A DNA stretch of 64,000 bases, taken from positions 124,001 to 188,000 of the forward strand of contig NZ_SOYS01000004.1 of assembly GCF_011808225.1 (NCBI RefSeq). The letters run 5' to 3'. The stretch comes from Cedecea colo (GTDB lineage Bacteria; Pseudomonadota; Gammaproteobacteria; Enterobacterales; Enterobacteriaceae). Numbering within the stretch: the first letter of the stretch is position 1; the number at the start of each line of letters is the position of its first letter. The notes below the pieces were generated by a model, which made no database searches, had not been told where the DNA came from, and saw only the letters and a list, made by a program, of their open reading frames with translations. Made by a program: the position numbers and the translations under genes. Below, piece after piece: positions 20,395 to 32,115 of the stretch.

Positions 20395-21168
20395 TCAGGA
20401 CTGACCCGTAAGCACTTTCGAGAGAATTTTAAGATAGACAGGCATCAGCGGATGCATTTGTAGCGCCACAACACTGCCAATCGCCAGCACCAACGTGGCG
20501 GGCGCAAGCCAGTGCAAACGCGTGCGCGGCAGATAACGCGTTAATTTGTCGGTGCCAGACTTTCCGCTGCGCCACCAGCGCCAGCAAAGCCATGCCGCCA
20601 GCCAGACCAGCAATGCCACGGCCAGCAATAGCCATTTGAAGCTGCTGCTTTGCATATCCGCAGGGATATCAATGGCCGCACCGGCCAGAATGCCCGGCAT
20701 AAAATAAAGCGGCGGCCAGAAGATGCAGCCGATGATATTAGGCAGGATAAATTTCGAAACGGGCAGATCCAGCATCCCCGCCACCATTGGCACCAGCGGG
20801 CGCGTCGGGCCAATAAACCGGCCAATCAGAATGGTAAACATGCTGTGCTGATGCAGCGCATGCTCGGTTTTATCGAGCAATGCCTTATTTTTCTTCATAA
20901 ACGACCAGCGATGCAGCGGCCCTTTAAAACGTCCGCCCAGCCAGAACGAAAGCCAGTCGCCCAACAGGCAGCCCACAATTCCCGCCGGCCAGGCATGATA
21001 GAAGTTAACTTCTCCACCGCCAATCAGCGCGCCAAGCCCCGCCATCATCACCGTGCCCGGTAAAATTAACCCCACCAGCGCCAGCGACTCCAGAAAGGCC
21101 ACCAGCATCACCGCGATAAGCGAATACGCCACCGACTGTGTAATAAAGTGTTCCAGCAAAGCTTCCAT
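20395..21168 (-). CDS. yabI: DedA-family inner membrane protein YabI
   Basis: DedA/SNARE-associated family membrane protein, 257 aa (E. coli 254). Family members are linked to lipid-carrier recycling and membrane homeostasis; the exact role of YabI is not settled. Hydrophobic segments are visible throughout. The family motif region is GRFIGPTRPLVPMVAGMLDLPVSKF, of which the core GRFIGPTRPLVPMVAG is intact. Its 3' end merges into the 146-bp repeats. Same strand as araC, about 230 bp downstream of it. Confidence 0.93.
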   Translation of the reverse strand: MEALLEHFITQSVAYSLIAVMLVAFLESLALVGLILPGTVMMAGLGALIGGGEVNFYHAWPAGIVGCLLGDWLSFWLGGRFKGPLHRWSFMKKNKALLDKTEHALHQHSMFTILIGRFIGPTRPLVPMVAGMLDLPVSKFILPNIIGCIFWPPLYFMPGILAGAAIDIPADMQSSSFKWLLLAVALLVWLAAWLCWRWWRSGKSGTDKLTRYLPRTRLHWLAPATLVLAIGSVVALQMHPLMPVYLKILSKVLTGQS

Positions 21169-21311
21169 AAAGCATCCGTCGAGAAACGAGTGGGCGATTC
21201 TCCTGAGTGATTACTTCAGCGTCAAGCCATCAATTGTATGAATAAATAATACGGATCGGAGACAAATCTCGTGCCGGTGAAGTTCGCAAAGAGTTTTCCC
21301 AAAAAATTACC

Positions 21312-21389
21312 AGTAAAATCAAGGCATTAATTTTCGCCCTATAACCACAAAGAAGGAAAAAACACGCTTTTTCTTTCTTTACCAACAAT
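21312..21389 (+). repeat. Dispersed double-hairpin repeat, copy B (beyond araC)
   Basis: GTAAAATCAA...TTAATTTTC palindrome followed by ATAACCAC and the hairpin AAAGAAGGAAAAA-ACACGC-TTTTTCTTTCTTT. About 80% identical by eye to the inverse of copy C (48731-48807). It lies in the araC-yabI gap and may act as an araC transcript end. Confidence 0.78.
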
Positions 21390-21399
21390 CGCATAGCGA

Positions 21400-22245
21400 C
21401 TATTCACAGCCTGCACGGAATTCACTTGGGCTTGCCCCGGTACACTTTTTGAATACGCGTGAAAAATAGAGCTGGTCCTCGAAACCCACGTTGCGCCCGA
21501 CGCTTGCAATCGGCATTCGCGTAGTGCTGAGCAGCAGCTTCGCCTGGCTGATGCGCTGATCCTCGCGCCAGCTTAAAACGCTGACGCCAAGCTGCTGGCG
21601 AAAAAGATGCGAGAGCCGGGAAGGAGATAAACAGACGTGCTGCGCCACGCTTGCGATATCAAAATTGCTGTCGGCAAGATGGTCGCTAATATACTGGCAG
21701 GCATCGCGCACGCGGTTATCCAGCGGCGGGTTGAGAGAGGCGCTCAGCACTTCCATGCGCCGCAGCAAGAGCTGTTCAAGAAGATTGATCGCCAGCAGTT
21801 CCGCATAGCGCCCTTCAGCCTGTCCCGCGTCAATAATTTGCTGAAAAAGCTGTGAAAATCCTTCCTGATGCGCATCGTCGGGGCGATAAAAACCCGTATG
21901 GGCAAAAATGGGTTCCCAGTTCAGCCACTCCTGCCAGTAGGCGCGCGGGCGGAAGTAGACCCACTGGTGATACCACTCTTTGCTGTCCGGCGCGCGGCCG
22001 TAGTGATGCACTTCACCGGGCGGGAACAGCAGCATATCACCGGGGCGACAAACGTAATTCTTTCCCTGATTGTTAATAACCCCTTCGCCCTGCACGGTGA
22101 GGTTGAGGATATAACCTTTCATGCCCAGCGGCCGGTCAATAAAAAAATCCAGCGGCCCCAGCGCTTCGATAGGCGTTAATCCTGCCACCAGATGCGCATT
22201 AAAAGAGTAGCCGGGCAACAGGGGGTCGTTTTGCAATTCAGGCAT
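21400..22245 (-). CDS. araC: Arabinose operon regulator AraC
   Basis: Arabinose-responsive activator/repressor. It has 281 aa, slightly shorter than the E. coli 292. The N-terminal cupin dimerisation and arabinose-binding domain begins with the arm region ([19 protein letters not shown]) and holds the [14 protein letters not shown] and [18 protein letters not shown] stretches. The C-terminal AraC-type double helix-turn-helix follows ([43 protein letters not shown], cores shown). It is divergent from araBAD. Confidence 0.97.
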   Translation of the reverse strand: MPELQNDPLLPGYSFNAHLVAGLTPIEALGPLDFFIDRPLGMKGYILNLTVQGEGVINNQGKNYVCRPGDMLLFPPGEVHHYGRAPDSKEWYHQWVYFRPRAYWQEWLNWEPIFAHTGFYRPDDAHQEGFSQLFQQIIDAGQAEGRYAELLAINLLEQLLLRRMEVLSASLNPPLDNRVRDACQYISDHLADSNFDIASVAQHVCLSPSRLSHLFRQQLGVSVLSWREDQRISQAKLLLSTTRMPIASVGRNVGFEDQLYFSRVFKKCTGASPSEFRAGCE

Positions 22246-22414
22246 GATGAAGCTCGCTTTTAAGTCAGAATAATAGAAACAATTTGTCCATATCCATGCT
22301 TAACGCCTCATCGTCCCCGGCAGCATTTCAACAAACAGGCTGATTTTTATCATAAAGCCACGATCTGCAAGCACCTATGCTTTTTAACGGGTCATCACAT
22401 GCTTTTATGAAGAC

Positions 22415-22525
22415 AGCCAAAGTGTCTATAACCGTGACAGAAAAGTCCACATGGAATATTTGCGGGGCGTCACATTTTGCGCGCCCATAGCTATTTTATC
22501 CATAACTACAGCGATTAAGACCTGT
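22415..22525 (+). promoter_or_regulatory. araC-araBAD control region (O1, CRP site, I1-I2)
   Basis: Closely follows the E. coli layout. The O1-like segment is AAAGTGTCTATAACCGTGAC (22419-22438). The CRP site has half-sites GTCCACA and GTCACA (22445-22474). The AraC I1 half-site is TAGCTATTTTATCCATA (about 22488-22504) and an I2-like half-site follows (CTACAGCGATTAAGACC, 22506-22522). The araBAD start lies 65 bp further on. The distal O2 site, expected within araC, was not assigned. Confidence 0.85.
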
Positions 22526-22587
22526 CCCTTTTTTGCTACAAAACCTACTGTTCATTGCATGAGTGTTTGACCTTCTGGAGTGAAAAA

Positions 22588-24294
22588 ATGTCGATTGCGC
22601 TGGGCCTTGATTTTGGCAGCGATTCAGTACGCGTCTTAGCAGTGGATTGTGAAAACGGAGCCGAACTGGCCACCAGCGTAGAGTGGTATCCCCGCTGGCA
22701 GGAAGGCCTCTACTGCGATGCCGCCAGCAACCAGTTCCGTCACCATCCGCAGGATTATATTGAATCAATGGAGCGGGCGCTAAAAGCGGTGCTAAAAGAG
22801 CTGACGGCCGAGCAGCGCGAAGCCATTTGCGGTATCGGCGTGGACAGCACCGGCTCAACCCCTGCCCCGATAGACGCCAGCGGCAACGTGCTGGCGCTGA
22901 CCCCGGAATTCGCCGACAACCCGAACGCCATGTTCGTGCTGTGGAAAGATCACACCTCGGTCGACGAAGCCGAAGCGATTACCCGCCTGTGTCATACCGC
23001 CGGAAAAACTGATTACTCGCGCTATATCGGCGGTGTTTATTCCAGCGAATGGTTCTGGGCCAAAATTCTGCATGTGACCCGCGCGGACAGCCGGGTCGCT
23101 CAGGCTGCGGCTTCGTGGATTGAACTTTGCGACTGGGTGCCTGCCCTGCTTTCCGGCACCACACGCCCGCAGGATATACGTCGCGGGCGCTGCAGCGCGG
23201 GCCACAAATCTCTCTGGCATGAAGACTGGGGCGGCCTGCCTCCCGCCAGCTTCTTTGATGACCTTGACCCAATAATTAACCAGAACCTCGCTTACCCGAT
23301 GTTCACCGAGACCTGGACTGCCGATATTCCCGTGGGCAATCTCTGCGCCCAATGGGCTGAGCGCCTTGGCCTGCCGCAAAGCGTGGTAATTTCCGGCGGC
23401 GCTTTTGACTGCCATATGGGCGCCGTTGGCGCAGGCGCGCAGCCGAACACGCTGGTGAAAGTCATCGGCACCTCCACCTGCGACATTCTGATTGCCGACA
23501 AACCAACCGTGGGCGAGCGTGCCGTAAAAGGAATTTGTGGGCAAGTGAACGGCAGCGTGGTGCCCGACTTTATCGGTCTGGAAGCCGGGCAGTCCGCCTT
23601 TGGCGATATCTATGCCTGGTTCGGTCGCGTGCTCGGCTGGCCGCTGGAACAGCTGGCGCAACAGCATCCTGAACTACGCGGCCAAATCGATGCCAGCAAA
23701 GAACGGCTGCTGCCCGCGTTGACCGAAGCCTGGGCAAAAAATCCTTCTCTGGAACATCTGCCGGTTATTCTCGACTGGTTTAACGGCCGCCGCACCCCGA
23801 ACGCCAACCAGCGCCTGAAGGGTGTGATTACCGATTTGAATCTGGCGACCGACGCCCCGGCGCTGTTTGGCGGATTGATTGCCGCCACGGCATTTGGCGC
23901 GCGCGCCATTATGGAATGCTTCACCGAACAGGGCATCCCGGTCAACAACGTGATGGCGCTGGGCGGCATTGCCCGTAAATCCCCGGTCATTATGCAGGCG
24001 TGCTGTGACGTGCTGAATCGCCCGCTGCAGATTGTCGCCTCCGACCAGTGCTGCGCCCTTGGCGCGGCGATATTTGCCGCCGTCGCCGCAGGCAAGCATG
24101 CGGATATCTCGCAGGCGCAGCAGGCCATGGCGAGCCCGGTCGAAAGTACTCTCCAACCCATTGGACAACGCGCCGAGCGTTTTGAGCAGCTTTACCGCCG
24201 CTATCAGCAGTGGGCCATCAGCGCGGAACAGCACTATCTCCCTTCAGCCCCTGCTGCGGTTCCAACCGTCAAGCAGGCAGCGACGACTCTTTAA
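22588..24294 (+). CDS. araB: L-ribulokinase AraB
   Basis: FGGY-family kinase phosphorylating L-ribulose to L-ribulose-5-phosphate. It has 568 aa from the ATG at 22588 (GGAG 7 nt before), matching the family; an upstream in-frame ATG at 22555 lacks support. The N-terminal phosphate-binding [31 protein letters not shown] and the C-terminal [20 protein letters not shown] are typical. First gene of araBAD. Confidence 0.98.
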   Translation: MSIALGLDFGSDSVRVLAVDCENGAELATSVEWYPRWQEGLYCDAASNQFRHHPQDYIESMERALKAVLKELTAEQREAICGIGVDSTGSTPAPIDASGNVLALTPEFADNPNAMFVLWKDHTSVDEAEAITRLCHTAGKTDYSRYIGGVYSSEWFWAKILHVTRADSRVAQAAASWIELCDWVPALLSGTTRPQDIRRGRCSAGHKSLWHEDWGGLPPASFFDDLDPIINQNLAYPMFTETWTADIPVGNLCAQWAERLGLPQSVVISGGAFDCHMGAVGAGAQPNTLVKVIGTSTCDILIADKPTVGERAVKGICGQVNGSVVPDFIGLEAGQSAFGDIYAWFGRVLGWPLEQLAQQHPELRGQIDASKERLLPALTEAWAKNPSLEHLPVILDWFNGRRTPNANQRLKGVITDLNLATDAPALFGGLIAATAFGARAIMECFTEQGIPVNNVMALGGIARKSPVIMQACCDVLNRPLQIVASDQCCALGAAIFAAVAAGKHADISQAQQAMASPVESTLQPIGQRAERFEQLYRRYQQWAISAEQHYLPSAPAAVPTVKQAATTL

Positions 24295-24304
24295 GGACAT
24301 AACG

Positions 24305-25807
24305 ATGAACATTTTTGAACAGTATGAAGTGTGGTTTGTCATTGGTAGCCAGCATCTCTATGGCCCGGAAACGCTGCGCCAGGTAACGCAGAACGCTGAG
24401 CACGTCGTAAATGCGCTGAATAAAGAAGCTAAGCTGCCGTGCAAACTGGTGCTTAAACCGCTCGGCACCACGCCGGATGAAATCACCGCGATTTGCCGCG
24501 ACGCCAGCTACAACGATAAATGCGCCGGCATGGTGGTATGGCTGCACACCTTCTCTCCGGCAAAAATGTGGATTAACGGCCTGAGCATCCTCACCAAGCC
24601 GCTGCTGCAGTTCCACACCCAGTTTAATGCGCAGATCCCATGGGACAGCATTGATATGGACTTTATGAACCTGAACCAGACCGCACACGGCGGCCGCGAG
24701 TTCGGTTTTATCGGCGCGCGCATGCGCCAGCAGCACACCGTTGTCACCGGTCACTGGCAGGATCCGCAGGCGCACAAACGTATCGGCGCCTGGATGCGTC
24801 AGGCCGTCTCTAAACAAGATACCCGTCAACTGAAAGTGGCGCGTTTTGGCGACAATATGCGCGAAGTTGCGGTTACCGATGGCGACAAGGTTGCCGCCCA
24901 GATGAAGTTCGGTTTCTCGGTCAATACCTGGGCGGTCGGTGACCTGGTGGCGGTGGTTAATGCCGTCAGCGATGGCGATGTGAACGCGCTGGTAGACGAA
25001 TACGAAAGCAGCTATCGCCTGACGCCTGCCGCACAGCTGAACGGCGAAAAACGCCAGAACGTGCTGGACGCCGCCCGCATTGAGCTGGGGATGAAACGCT
25101 TCCTCGAAGAAGGCGGGTTCCACGCCTTCACCACCACTTTTGAAGATCTGCACGGCCTTAAACAGCTGCCGGGCCTTGCCGTTCAGCGTCTGATGCAGCA
25201 GGGCTACGGCTTCGCGGGCGAAGGCGACTGGAAAACGGCCGCCCTGCTTCGCATTATGAAAGTGATGTCCGCTGGCCTGGAGGGCGGCACCTCCTTTATG
25301 GAGGACTACACCTACAACTTCGAAAACGGCAACGACATGGTGCTCGGCTCGCACATGCTGGAAGTTTGCCCCTCTATTGCGCTTGCGGAAAAACCAATTC
25401 TTGATGTGCAGCACCTCGGCATCGGCGGCAAGGCCGATCCGGCGCGCCTGATCTTCTCTACCCAAACAGGCCCGGCGGTAAACGCCAGCCTTATCGATCT
25501 GGGCGATCGTTTCCGCCTGCTGGTGAACTGCGTGGACGCGCTGGAAACTCCGCATCAACTGCCAAAACTGCCGGTCGCCAACGCTTTGTGGAAAGCGCAG
25601 CCGGATCTGCCGACCGCATCCGAAGCCTGGATCCTGGCGGGCGGCGCGCACCACACCGTATTCAGCCAGGCGCTAACGCTGGACGACCTGCGCCTGTTCT
25701 CTGAGCTACACGGCATCGAGCTTACCGTTATCGACAACGAGACTCGCCTGCCCGCGTTCAAAGATGCTCTGCGCTGGAACGAGGTTTATTACGGCTCCAG
25801 ACGATAA
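24305..25807 (+). CDS. araA: L-arabinose isomerase AraA
   Basis: Mn-dependent isomerase, L-arabinose to L-ribulose. It has 500 aa, the E. coli length, from the ATG at 24305. [17 protein letters not shown] is at the N-terminus. Catalytic-site regions [19 protein letters not shown] and [13 protein letters not shown], and the metal-binding histidine region [11 protein letters not shown] are present. It begins 10 nt after araB and is followed by a palindromic spacer before araD. Confidence 0.98.
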   Translation: MNIFEQYEVWFVIGSQHLYGPETLRQVTQNAEHVVNALNKEAKLPCKLVLKPLGTTPDEITAICRDASYNDKCAGMVVWLHTFSPAKMWINGLSILTKPLLQFHTQFNAQIPWDSIDMDFMNLNQTAHGGREFGFIGARMRQQHTVVTGHWQDPQAHKRIGAWMRQAVSKQDTRQLKVARFGDNMREVAVTDGDKVAAQMKFGFSVNTWAVGDLVAVVNAVSDGDVNALVDEYESSYRLTPAAQLNGEKRQNVLDAARIELGMKRFLEEGGFHAFTTTFEDLHGLKQLPGLAVQRLMQQGYGFAGEGDWKTAALLRIMKVMSAGLEGGTSFMEDYTYNFENGNDMVLGSHMLEVCPSIALAEKPILDVQHLGIGGKADPARLIFSTQTGPAVNASLIDLGDRFRLLVNCVDALETPHQLPKLPVANALWKAQPDLPTASEAWILAGGAHHTVFSQALTLDDLRLFSELHGIELTVIDNETRLPAFKDALRWNEVYYGSRR

Positions 25808-25825
25808 TACTCGCCGGCCGTTTTT

Positions 25826-25900
25826 GTAGGGCGGGTAAGCGCAGCATCACCCGCCGAACAGGTGAAAGCGGTGGATGACGCCTTGCTTATCCACCCTACG
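25826..25900. repeat. Palindromic intergenic element between araA and araD
   Basis: Inverted arms GTAGGGCGGGTAAGC and GCTTATCCACCCTAC with internal CACCCGCC / GGTGGATG segments. A common enterobacterial intergenic palindrome type. It lies inside the araBAD transcript and could set differential mRNA stability of araD. Confidence 0.75.
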
Positions 25901-25916
25901 TAAAGCAGGACTCTAT

Positions 25917-26612
25917 ATGTTAGAAGATCTTAAACGCCAGGTGCTGGCAGCCAACCTGGCTTTACCGCAGCACAATCTGGTGACGCTGACCTGGGGCAAC
26001 GTCAGCGCGGTCGATCGCGAGCGCGGCGTGCTGATAATCAAACCGTCAGGCGTGGATTACAGCATAATGACCGCCGAAGACATGGTTGTGGTAAGCCTGG
26101 AAACGGGTGAAGTGGTAGAAGGCGACAAAAAGCCCTCTTCCGATACCCCAACCCACCGCCTGCTGTATCAGCATTTCCCGCATATCGGCGGCATCGTTCA
26201 CACCCACTCGCGCCACGCCACCATCTGGGCGCAGGCCGGGCAATCTATTCCGGCCACCGGCACCACCCACGCCGATTACTTCTACGGCACGATTCCATGC
26301 ACGCGTAAAATGACCGATGAAGAGATTAACGGCGATTACGAATGGCAAACTGGCGAAGTGATCGTAAAAACCTTTGCCGAACGTGGAATAGATGCGCTGC
26401 AAATGCCCGGCGTGCTGGTGCATTCCCACGGCCCGTTCGCCTGGGGCAAAGATCCGCTGGATGCCGTGCATAACGCGATTGTGCTGGAAGAGGTGGCCTA
26501 TATGGGCATTTTCTGTCGCCAACTGGCGCCAGAATTACCGGATATGCAGCAAACGTTGTTAGATAAACACTATCTGCGTAAGCACGGCGCAAAGGCTTAT
26601 TACGGGCAGTAA
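25917..26612 (+). CDS. araD: L-ribulose-5-phosphate 4-epimerase AraD
   Basis: Zn-dependent class II aldolase-fold epimerase giving D-xylulose-5-phosphate. It has 231 aa, the E. coli length, from the ATG at 25917; the earlier in-frame ATG overlaps the palindromic spacer. The phosphate-binding [10 protein letters not shown], the zinc histidines in [15 protein letters not shown], and [12 protein letters not shown] are present. It ends just before the polB LexA box and the araBAD terminator. Confidence 0.98.
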   Translation: MLEDLKRQVLAANLALPQHNLVTLTWGNVSAVDRERGVLIIKPSGVDYSIMTAEDMVVVSLETGEVVEGDKKPSSDTPTHRLLYQHFPHIGGIVHTHSRHATIWAQAGQSIPATGTTHADYFYGTIPCTRKMTDEEINGDYEWQTGEVIVKTFAERGIDALQMPGVLVHSHGPFAWGKDPLDAVHNAIVLEEVAYMGIFCRQLAPELPDMQQTLLDKHYLRKHGAKAYYGQ

Positions 26613-26613
26613 G

Positions 26614-26633
26614 CACTGTATATAAAAGCAGTA
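26614..26633. promoter_or_regulatory. LexA box upstream of polB
   Basis: CACTGTATATAAAAGCAGTA: CTGT-N8-GCAG, one mismatch from CTGT-N8-ACAG with an AT-rich centre. It is positioned 56 bp before polB, which is SOS-induced in E. coli. Confidence 0.8.
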
Positions 26634-26642
26634 AACTCCGGC

Positions 26643-26674
26643 AAAGTGGTCTATAATCAGACCACTTTTCTTTT
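26643..26674 (+). terminator. Terminator of araBAD
   Basis: AAAGTGGTC, 8-nt loop TATAATCA, GACCACTTT then TCTTTT. A strong hairpin ahead of polB. The loop itself contains a TATAAT hexamer, which might double as a polB -10 element. Confidence 0.8.
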
Positions 26675-26688
26675 AACGAGAATACAGC

Positions 26689-29049
26689 GTGTCGCAAGCT
26701 CGGCAGGGGTTTTTATTAACGCGTCACTGGCGCGATACCCCGCGTGGTACAGAGGTGGATTTCTGGCTGGCAACGGATGATGGCCCGGTTAAAGTACGCC
26801 TGCCGTATCAGGAATCCGTGGCGTTTATTCCTCAGTCGCAGCAAAGCGAAGCCGCACGTCTGCTCGCCGGTGAAAGCGAGTCACGTCTTACCCCGCTTCC
26901 CTTAAAAGATTTCCATCGCCAGCCCGTCTGCGGCCTGTACTGCCGCCAGCATCGCCAGTTAATGCGCCTGGAAAAGCTGCTGCGCGACGGCGGCGTAAAG
27001 GTTTATGAAGCCGATATCCGCCCGCCGGAACGCTTTTTAATGGAGCGTTTTATCACCGCCCCGGTCTGGTTTAGCGGCGAGGAGCGCAATGGCGAGATAA
27101 CCGAAACGCGTCTTAAGCCAGCCCCCGATTATCGTCCTCCGCTGAAATGCGTTTCGCTGGATATTGAAACCAACCGCCACGGCGAGCTGTACTGCATCGG
27201 CCTGGAAGGCTGCGGGCAGCGAATCGTCTATATGCTCGGCCCGGAAAACGGCGACGCCAGCGGACTGGATTTTACCCTTGAGTATGTTGCCAGCCGTCCG
27301 CTGTTAATTGAAAAACTCAACGCCTGGTTTGCCCGACACGACCCCGATGTGCTGATAGGCTGGAACGTGGTGCAGTTTGACCTGCGTATGCTGCAAAAAC
27401 TGGCTGACCGTTATCAGACGCCGCTGCGCCTCGGGCGTGGAAACAGCGTGCTGGAGTGGCGCGAGCACGGCTTTAAGCAAGGCGTGTTTTTTGCACAATT
27501 GCCCGGACGGGCAATTATTGACGGTATCGACGGGCTGAAGTCGGCTTTCTGGAATTTCTCTTCCTTTTCACTTGAGGCCGTTTCCCAGGAGCTGCTCGGC
27601 GAAGGCAAGTCGATTGATAATCCCTGGGACAGAATGGACGAAATCAACCGCCGCTTCGCGGAAGATAAGCCCGCGCTGGCGAAGTACAACCTCAAAGATT
27701 GCGAACTGGTAACAAGGATTTTCCACAAAACCGAGCTTATGCCTTTTCTGCTGGAGCGCGCCACGGTTAACGGCCTGCCGCTGGACAAGCACGGCGGTTC
27801 TGTCGCCGCTTTTAGCCATCTTTATATTCCGCGCATGCACCGTGCCGGTTATGTCGCCCCGAATCTGGGCGCAATCCCTCCGCAGGCAAGCCCTGGCGGC
27901 TACGTTATGGATTCCCGCCCCGGCCTTTATGATTCGGTGCTGGTGCTTGATTACAAGAGCCTGTATCCGTCGATCATTCGCACCTTTCTTATCGATCCGG
28001 TTGGCCTGATTGAGGGTATGGCGCATCCCGAACCTGAACAGGCTGTGGAAGGTTTTCTTGGCGCCCATTTCTCCAGAACCACGCACTGCCTGCCGGAAAT
28101 TGTCGGCCAAATCTGGCATGGCCGCGACGAGGCGAAACGGCACGGGAATAAGCCGCTCTCCCAGGCGTTGAAGATAATCATGAACGCTTTTTATGGCGTA
28201 CTGGGCACCAGCGCCTGCCGTTTCTTTGATCCGCGCCTTGCATCGTCGATCACCATGCGTGGGCATCAGATCATGCGCAAAACCAAAGAATTGATCGAAT
28301 CCCAGGGCTTTGACGTAATTTACGGCGACACCGATTCCACCTTTGTCTGGCTGAAAAAAGCCCATTCGGAGGAAGATGCCGCACGCATTGGCAGGCAGCT
28401 GGTCAACTATGTGAATGCATGGTGGACACGGCACTTGCAGGAGACGCAACGGCTAACCAGCGCGCTTGAAATCGAGTTCGAATCCCATTTCTGCCGCTTC
28501 CTGATGCCCACTATTCGCGGCACGGTAGAAGGCAGCAAAAAGCGTTACGCGGGGATGATTCAGGAAGGCGAGAAGCAGCGCATGGTGTTTAAAGGACTGG
28601 AGACAGTGCGCACAGACTGGACTCCCCTCGCCCAGCGGTTTCAGCAAACGCTTTATCTGCGGGTATTCCGCAAGGAGCCGTATCAGGATTACATTCGTGA
28701 AACGATCGCCAGCCTGATGGCAGGCGAACTTGATGACCAGCTGGTGTATCGTAAAAGGCTGCGTCGTCCGCTTAGCGAATATCAAAAAAATGTGCCTCCA
28801 CACGTGCGTGCCGCACGCCTGGCCGATGAGCATAATCAGCGCCTGGGGCGGCCAGCCCAGTACCAAAACCGCGGCACAATCAATTACGTAATGACGTTAA
28901 GCGGTCCGGAACCGGTGGATTACCAGCGCTCCCCGCTTGATTACGATCACTACCTCACCCGGCAGCTCCAGCCGGTAGCAGAAGGAATTTTACCTTTCCT
29001 TGAGGATGACTTTGCTACACTGATGACAGGGCAATTAGGGCTATTTTGA
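26689..29049 (+). CDS. polB: DNA polymerase II PolB
   Basis: Family-B, SOS-inducible DNA polymerase used in replication restart and translesion synthesis. It has 786 aa (E. coli 783). Start GTG at 26689. The 3'-5' exonuclease motif DIETNRHGE has D158 and E160. Polymerase motif A is [13 protein letters not shown] with D421; motif C is YGDTDS with D547 and D549. The C-terminal tail LMTGQLGLF ends in a beta-clamp-binding motif. Preceded by a LexA box. Confidence 0.98.
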   Translation: MSQARQGFLLTRHWRDTPRGTEVDFWLATDDGPVKVRLPYQESVAFIPQSQQSEAARLLAGESESRLTPLPLKDFHRQPVCGLYCRQHRQLMRLEKLLRDGGVKVYEADIRPPERFLMERFITAPVWFSGEERNGEITETRLKPAPDYRPPLKCVSLDIETNRHGELYCIGLEGCGQRIVYMLGPENGDASGLDFTLEYVASRPLLIEKLNAWFARHDPDVLIGWNVVQFDLRMLQKLADRYQTPLRLGRGNSVLEWREHGFKQGVFFAQLPGRAIIDGIDGLKSAFWNFSSFSLEAVSQELLGEGKSIDNPWDRMDEINRRFAEDKPALAKYNLKDCELVTRIFHKTELMPFLLERATVNGLPLDKHGGSVAAFSHLYIPRMHRAGYVAPNLGAIPPQASPGGYVMDSRPGLYDSVLVLDYKSLYPSIIRTFLIDPVGLIEGMAHPEPEQAVEGFLGAHFSRTTHCLPEIVGQIWHGRDEAKRHGNKPLSQALKIIMNAFYGVLGTSACRFFDPRLASSITMRGHQIMRKTKELIESQGFDVIYGDTDSTFVWLKKAHSEEDAARIGRQLVNYVNAWWTRHLQETQRLTSALEIEFESHFCRFLMPTIRGTVEGSKKRYAGMIQEGEKQRMVFKGLETVRTDWTPLAQRFQQTLYLRVFRKEPYQDYIRETIASLMAGELDDQLVYRKRLRRPLSEYQKNVPPHVRAARLADEHNQRLGRPAQYQNRGTINYVMTLSGPEPVDYQRSPLDYDHYLTRQLQPVAEGILPFLEDDFATLMTGQLGLF

Positions 29050-29208
29050 AGGTGACGAATTTGACGGTGACGAACGCGTTTGCTTCCAGTACCATAGCGC
29101 CCTCCTGAAACATCCATACATCTACTACCCAACCACCGCCCACTTTTGCGCGCGGTTGTTATGCTATTGCCTGCAAATCTTAGTAACTGATAATAGAGCC
29201 GAAATCTT

Positions 29209-32115
29209 ATGCCTTTTACACTTGGTCAACGTTGGATCAGCGATACCGAAAGCGAACTGGGACTGGGAACCGTCGTTGCAATAGACCCAAGGATGGTAAC
29301 CCTGCTTTTCCCTGCCACTGGTGAAAATCGTCTGTATGCCAGAAATGACTCGCCTATCACCCGCGTGATGTTTAACCCGGGCGATACCGTCACCAGCCAT
29401 GAAGGCTGGCAACTCAAAGTTGATGAAGTTAAAGAAGAAAACGGCTTGCTCGCCTATATTGGCACCCGTCTGGACACCGAAGAAGCGGGCACGCTGCTGC
29501 GCGAAGTTTTCCTCGACAGCAAGCTGGTCTTCAGCAAGCCGCAGGATCGTCTGTTTGCCGGTCAAATCGACCGCATGGACCGCTTTGCCCTGCGTTTTCG
29601 TGCCAGAAAATATCAGAGCGAGCAGTATCGTCAGCCGTGGAGCGGCCTGCGCGGCATGCGCACCAGCCTGATCCCACACCAGTTGAATATCGCCCACGAC
29701 GTGGGTCGTCGTCATGCGCCACGCGTTCTGCTGGCGGACGAAGTAGGGCTGGGTAAAACCATCGAAGCCGGGATGATCCTGCACCAGCAGCTGCTGGCCG
29801 GGAGCGCCGAGCGCGTGCTGATCGTGGTGCCAGAAACCCTACAGCACCAGTGGCTGGTTGAAATGCTGCGTCGCTTTAACCTGCGTTTCGCGCTGTTTGA
29901 CGACGAGCGCTATGCGGAAGCCCAGCACGACAGCGATAACCCGTTCGAAACCGAACAGCTGGTTATCTGCTCCCTTGATTTTGTGCGCCGCAGCAAGCAA
30001 CGCCTTGAACATCTGTGCGACGCCGAGTGGGATTTAATGGTCGTCGATGAAGCGCACCACCTGGTGTGGAGCGAAGAGGCGCCAAGCCGTGAATATCTGG
30101 CGATTGAACAGCTTGCCGAACGTGTGCCCGGCGTCCTGCTGTTAACCGCAACGCCTGAACAGCTGGGAATGGAAAGCCACTTCGCTCGTTTGCGCCTGCT
30201 GGACCCGGACCGTTTCCACGATTTCGAACAGTTCGTTGAAGAGCAGCAAAACTACCGTCCGGTAGCGGATGCTGTAGCGCTGCTTCTGGCAGGCAATCAC
30301 CTGACCAACGAACAGCTGAACGCTATGGGCGAGCTTATCGGCGAGCAGGATATCGAGCCGCTGCTGCAAACTGCCAACAGCGATCGCGAAGGCAGCGAGG
30401 CCGCGCGTCAGGAGCTGATTTCCATGCTGATGGACCGCCATGGCACCAGCCGCGTGCTGTTCCGTAACACCCGTAACGGCGTGAAAGGCTTCCCGAAACG
30501 CGAACTGCACACTATTCGTCTGCCGCTGCCGACGCAGTACCAGACGGCAATTAAAGTCTCCGGGATTATGAGCGCGCGTAAATCCGTCGAAGATCGCGCT
30601 CGCGACATGCTGTACCCGGAGCAGATTTATCAGGAGTTCGAAGGCGATAGCGGTACGTGGTGGAACTTTGACCCGCGCGTTGAATGGCTGATGGGCTACC
30701 TGACCAGCCACCGCTCGCAAAAGGTGCTGGTGATTTGTGCGAAAGCCGCCACCGCGCTGCAACTGGAGCAGGTCCTGCGCGAGCGCGAAGGCATTCGCGC
30801 AGCCGTGTTCCACGAAGGCATGTCGATTATTGAGCGTGACCGCGCCGCCGCCTGGTTTGCAGAAGAAGATACCGGCGCGCAGGTGCTGCTGTGCTCTGAA
30901 ATCGGCTCCGAAGGCCGCAACTTCCAGTTTGCAAGCCAGCTGGTGATGTTCGATCTGCCCTTTAACCCGGACCTGCTGGAGCAGCGTATCGGGCGTCTGG
31001 ACCGTATCGGCCAGGCGCATGACATTCAGATCCACGTGCCATACCTCGAGAAAACCGCGCAGTCGGTGCTTGTACGTTGGTATCACGAAGGTCTGGACGC
31101 CTTTGAGCATACCTGCCCGACGGGCCGCGCGATTTACGACAACGTTTATAAGCAGCTAATTGAATACCTTGCCGCGCCGGAGAATACCGACGGTTTCGAC
31201 GCGTTAATCAAACAGTGCCGCGAGCAGCACGACGCGCTGAAGCTTCAGCTTGAACAAGGCCGCGACCGCCTGCTGGAAATCCACTCCAACGGCGGCGAAA
31301 AATCCCAGGCGCTGGCCGAAGCGATTTCAGCGCAGGACAGCGACACCGGTCTGGTGAACTTCGCCCTCAATCTGTTTGATATCGTTGGCATTAACCAGGA
31401 CGACCGCGGCGACAATATGGTCGTGCTGACGCCTTCCGATCACATGCTGGTTCCCGACTTCCCGGGCCTGCCGGAAGATGGCTGCACAATCACCTTTGAA
31501 CGTGATGTGGCGCTGTCCCGTGAAGACGCGCAGTTTGTGACCTGGGAGCACCCGATCATTCGCAACGGCCTGGATCTGATTCTTTCCGGCGATACCGGTA
31601 GCTGCGCCCTTTCGTTGCTGAAAAATAAAGCGCTGCCGGTGGGCACGCTGCTGCTGGAGCTGATGTACGTCGTGGAAGCGAAAGCGCCGAAGCAGCTACA
31701 GCTCAACCGCTTCCTGCCGCCAACGCCGGTTCGTATGCTGGTGGATAAAAACGGCACAAACCTCGCAGGCCAGGTGGAGTTTGAAAGCTTCAACCGTCAG
31801 CTGAGCGCGGTGAATCGTCACACCGGCAGCAAGCTGGTGAATGCGGTACAGCAGGATGTGCACGCTATTTTGCAGTTAGCGGAAGTGAAAGTGGAAGCGG
31901 CCGCGCAGGAGTTGATTAAAACGGCGCGTGAAGAAGCGGACGAGAAGCTCAGCGCAGAGCTGTCCCGCCTCGAGGCGCTGAAAGCCGTTAACCCAAACAT
32001 TCGTGATGACGAGCTGGAAGCTATTGAAAACAACCGTCAGCAGGTGCTTGAGAGCCTCGCGCAGGCTAACTGGCGGCTGGATGCGTTGCGTCTGATCGTG
32101 GTGACGCACCAGTAA
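29209..32115 (+). CDS. rapA: RNA polymerase recycling ATPase RapA (HepA)
   Basis: SWI2/SNF2 ATPase that binds RNA polymerase and promotes its recycling. It has 968 aa, the E. coli length. An N-terminal Tudor-like part begins [20 protein letters not shown]. Walker A is DEVGLGKT (177-184) and the DEAH box is at 280-283. Motifs V/VI are in the C-terminal helicase lobe ([28 protein letters not shown]). The stop codon overlaps the rluA start (TAATG). Confidence 0.98.
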   Translation: MPFTLGQRWISDTESELGLGTVVAIDPRMVTLLFPATGENRLYARNDSPITRVMFNPGDTVTSHEGWQLKVDEVKEENGLLAYIGTRLDTEEAGTLLREVFLDSKLVFSKPQDRLFAGQIDRMDRFALRFRARKYQSEQYRQPWSGLRGMRTSLIPHQLNIAHDVGRRHAPRVLLADEVGLGKTIEAGMILHQQLLAGSAERVLIVVPETLQHQWLVEMLRRFNLRFALFDDERYAEAQHDSDNPFETEQLVICSLDFVRRSKQRLEHLCDAEWDLMVVDEAHHLVWSEEAPSREYLAIEQLAERVPGVLLLTATPEQLGMESHFARLRLLDPDRFHDFEQFVEEQQNYRPVADAVALLLAGNHLTNEQLNAMGELIGEQDIEPLLQTANSDREGSEAARQELISMLMDRHGTSRVLFRNTRNGVKGFPKRELHTIRLPLPTQYQTAIKVSGIMSARKSVEDRARDMLYPEQIYQEFEGDSGTWWNFDPRVEWLMGYLTSHRSQKVLVICAKAATALQLEQVLREREGIRAAVFHEGMSIIERDRAAAWFAEEDTGAQVLLCSEIGSEGRNFQFASQLVMFDLPFNPDLLEQRIGRLDRIGQAHDIQIHVPYLEKTAQSVLVRWYHEGLDAFEHTCPTGRAIYDNVYKQLIEYLAAPENTDGFDALIKQCREQHDALKLQLEQGRDRLLEIHSNGGEKSQALAEAISAQDSDTGLVNFALNLFDIVGINQDDRGDNMVVLTPSDHMLVPDFPGLPEDGCTITFERDVALSREDAQFVTWEHPIIRNGLDLILSGDTGSCALSLLKNKALPVGTLLLELMYVVEAKAPKQLQLNRFLPPTPVRMLVDKNGTNLAGQVEFESFNRQLSAVNRHTGSKLVNAVQQDVHAILQLAEVKVEAAAQELIKTAREEADEKLSAELSRLEALKAVNPNIRDDELEAIENNRQQVLESLAQANWRLDALRLIVVTHQ

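Larger units (their letters stand above)
19963..20400. repeat. Three 146-bp tandem repeats between thiQ and yabI
   Basis: Units start at 19963, 20109 and 20255, an exact 146-bp period with no indels and only scattered substitutions; a 12-bp partial unit continues into the yabI stop region (20401 on). The array is bounded precisely by the thiQ and yabI stop codons. Each unit contains a perfect or near-perfect hairpin around CCTGAAAAC...GTTTTCAGG, a GGGTCAG-CTGACCC palindrome at the junction, and a 26-codon ORF on the minus strand. Not a family I recognise. Confidence 0.95.

Noticed and set aside
19963-20400. CRISPR array at the three tandem repeats
   Set aside because: The units are contiguous 146-bp repeats without unique spacers, and there are no cas genes.
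24269-25654. Long minus-strand frame opposite araA
   Set aside because: Shadow frame produced by codon bias of araA; composition rich in R, H and Q, no known domain.
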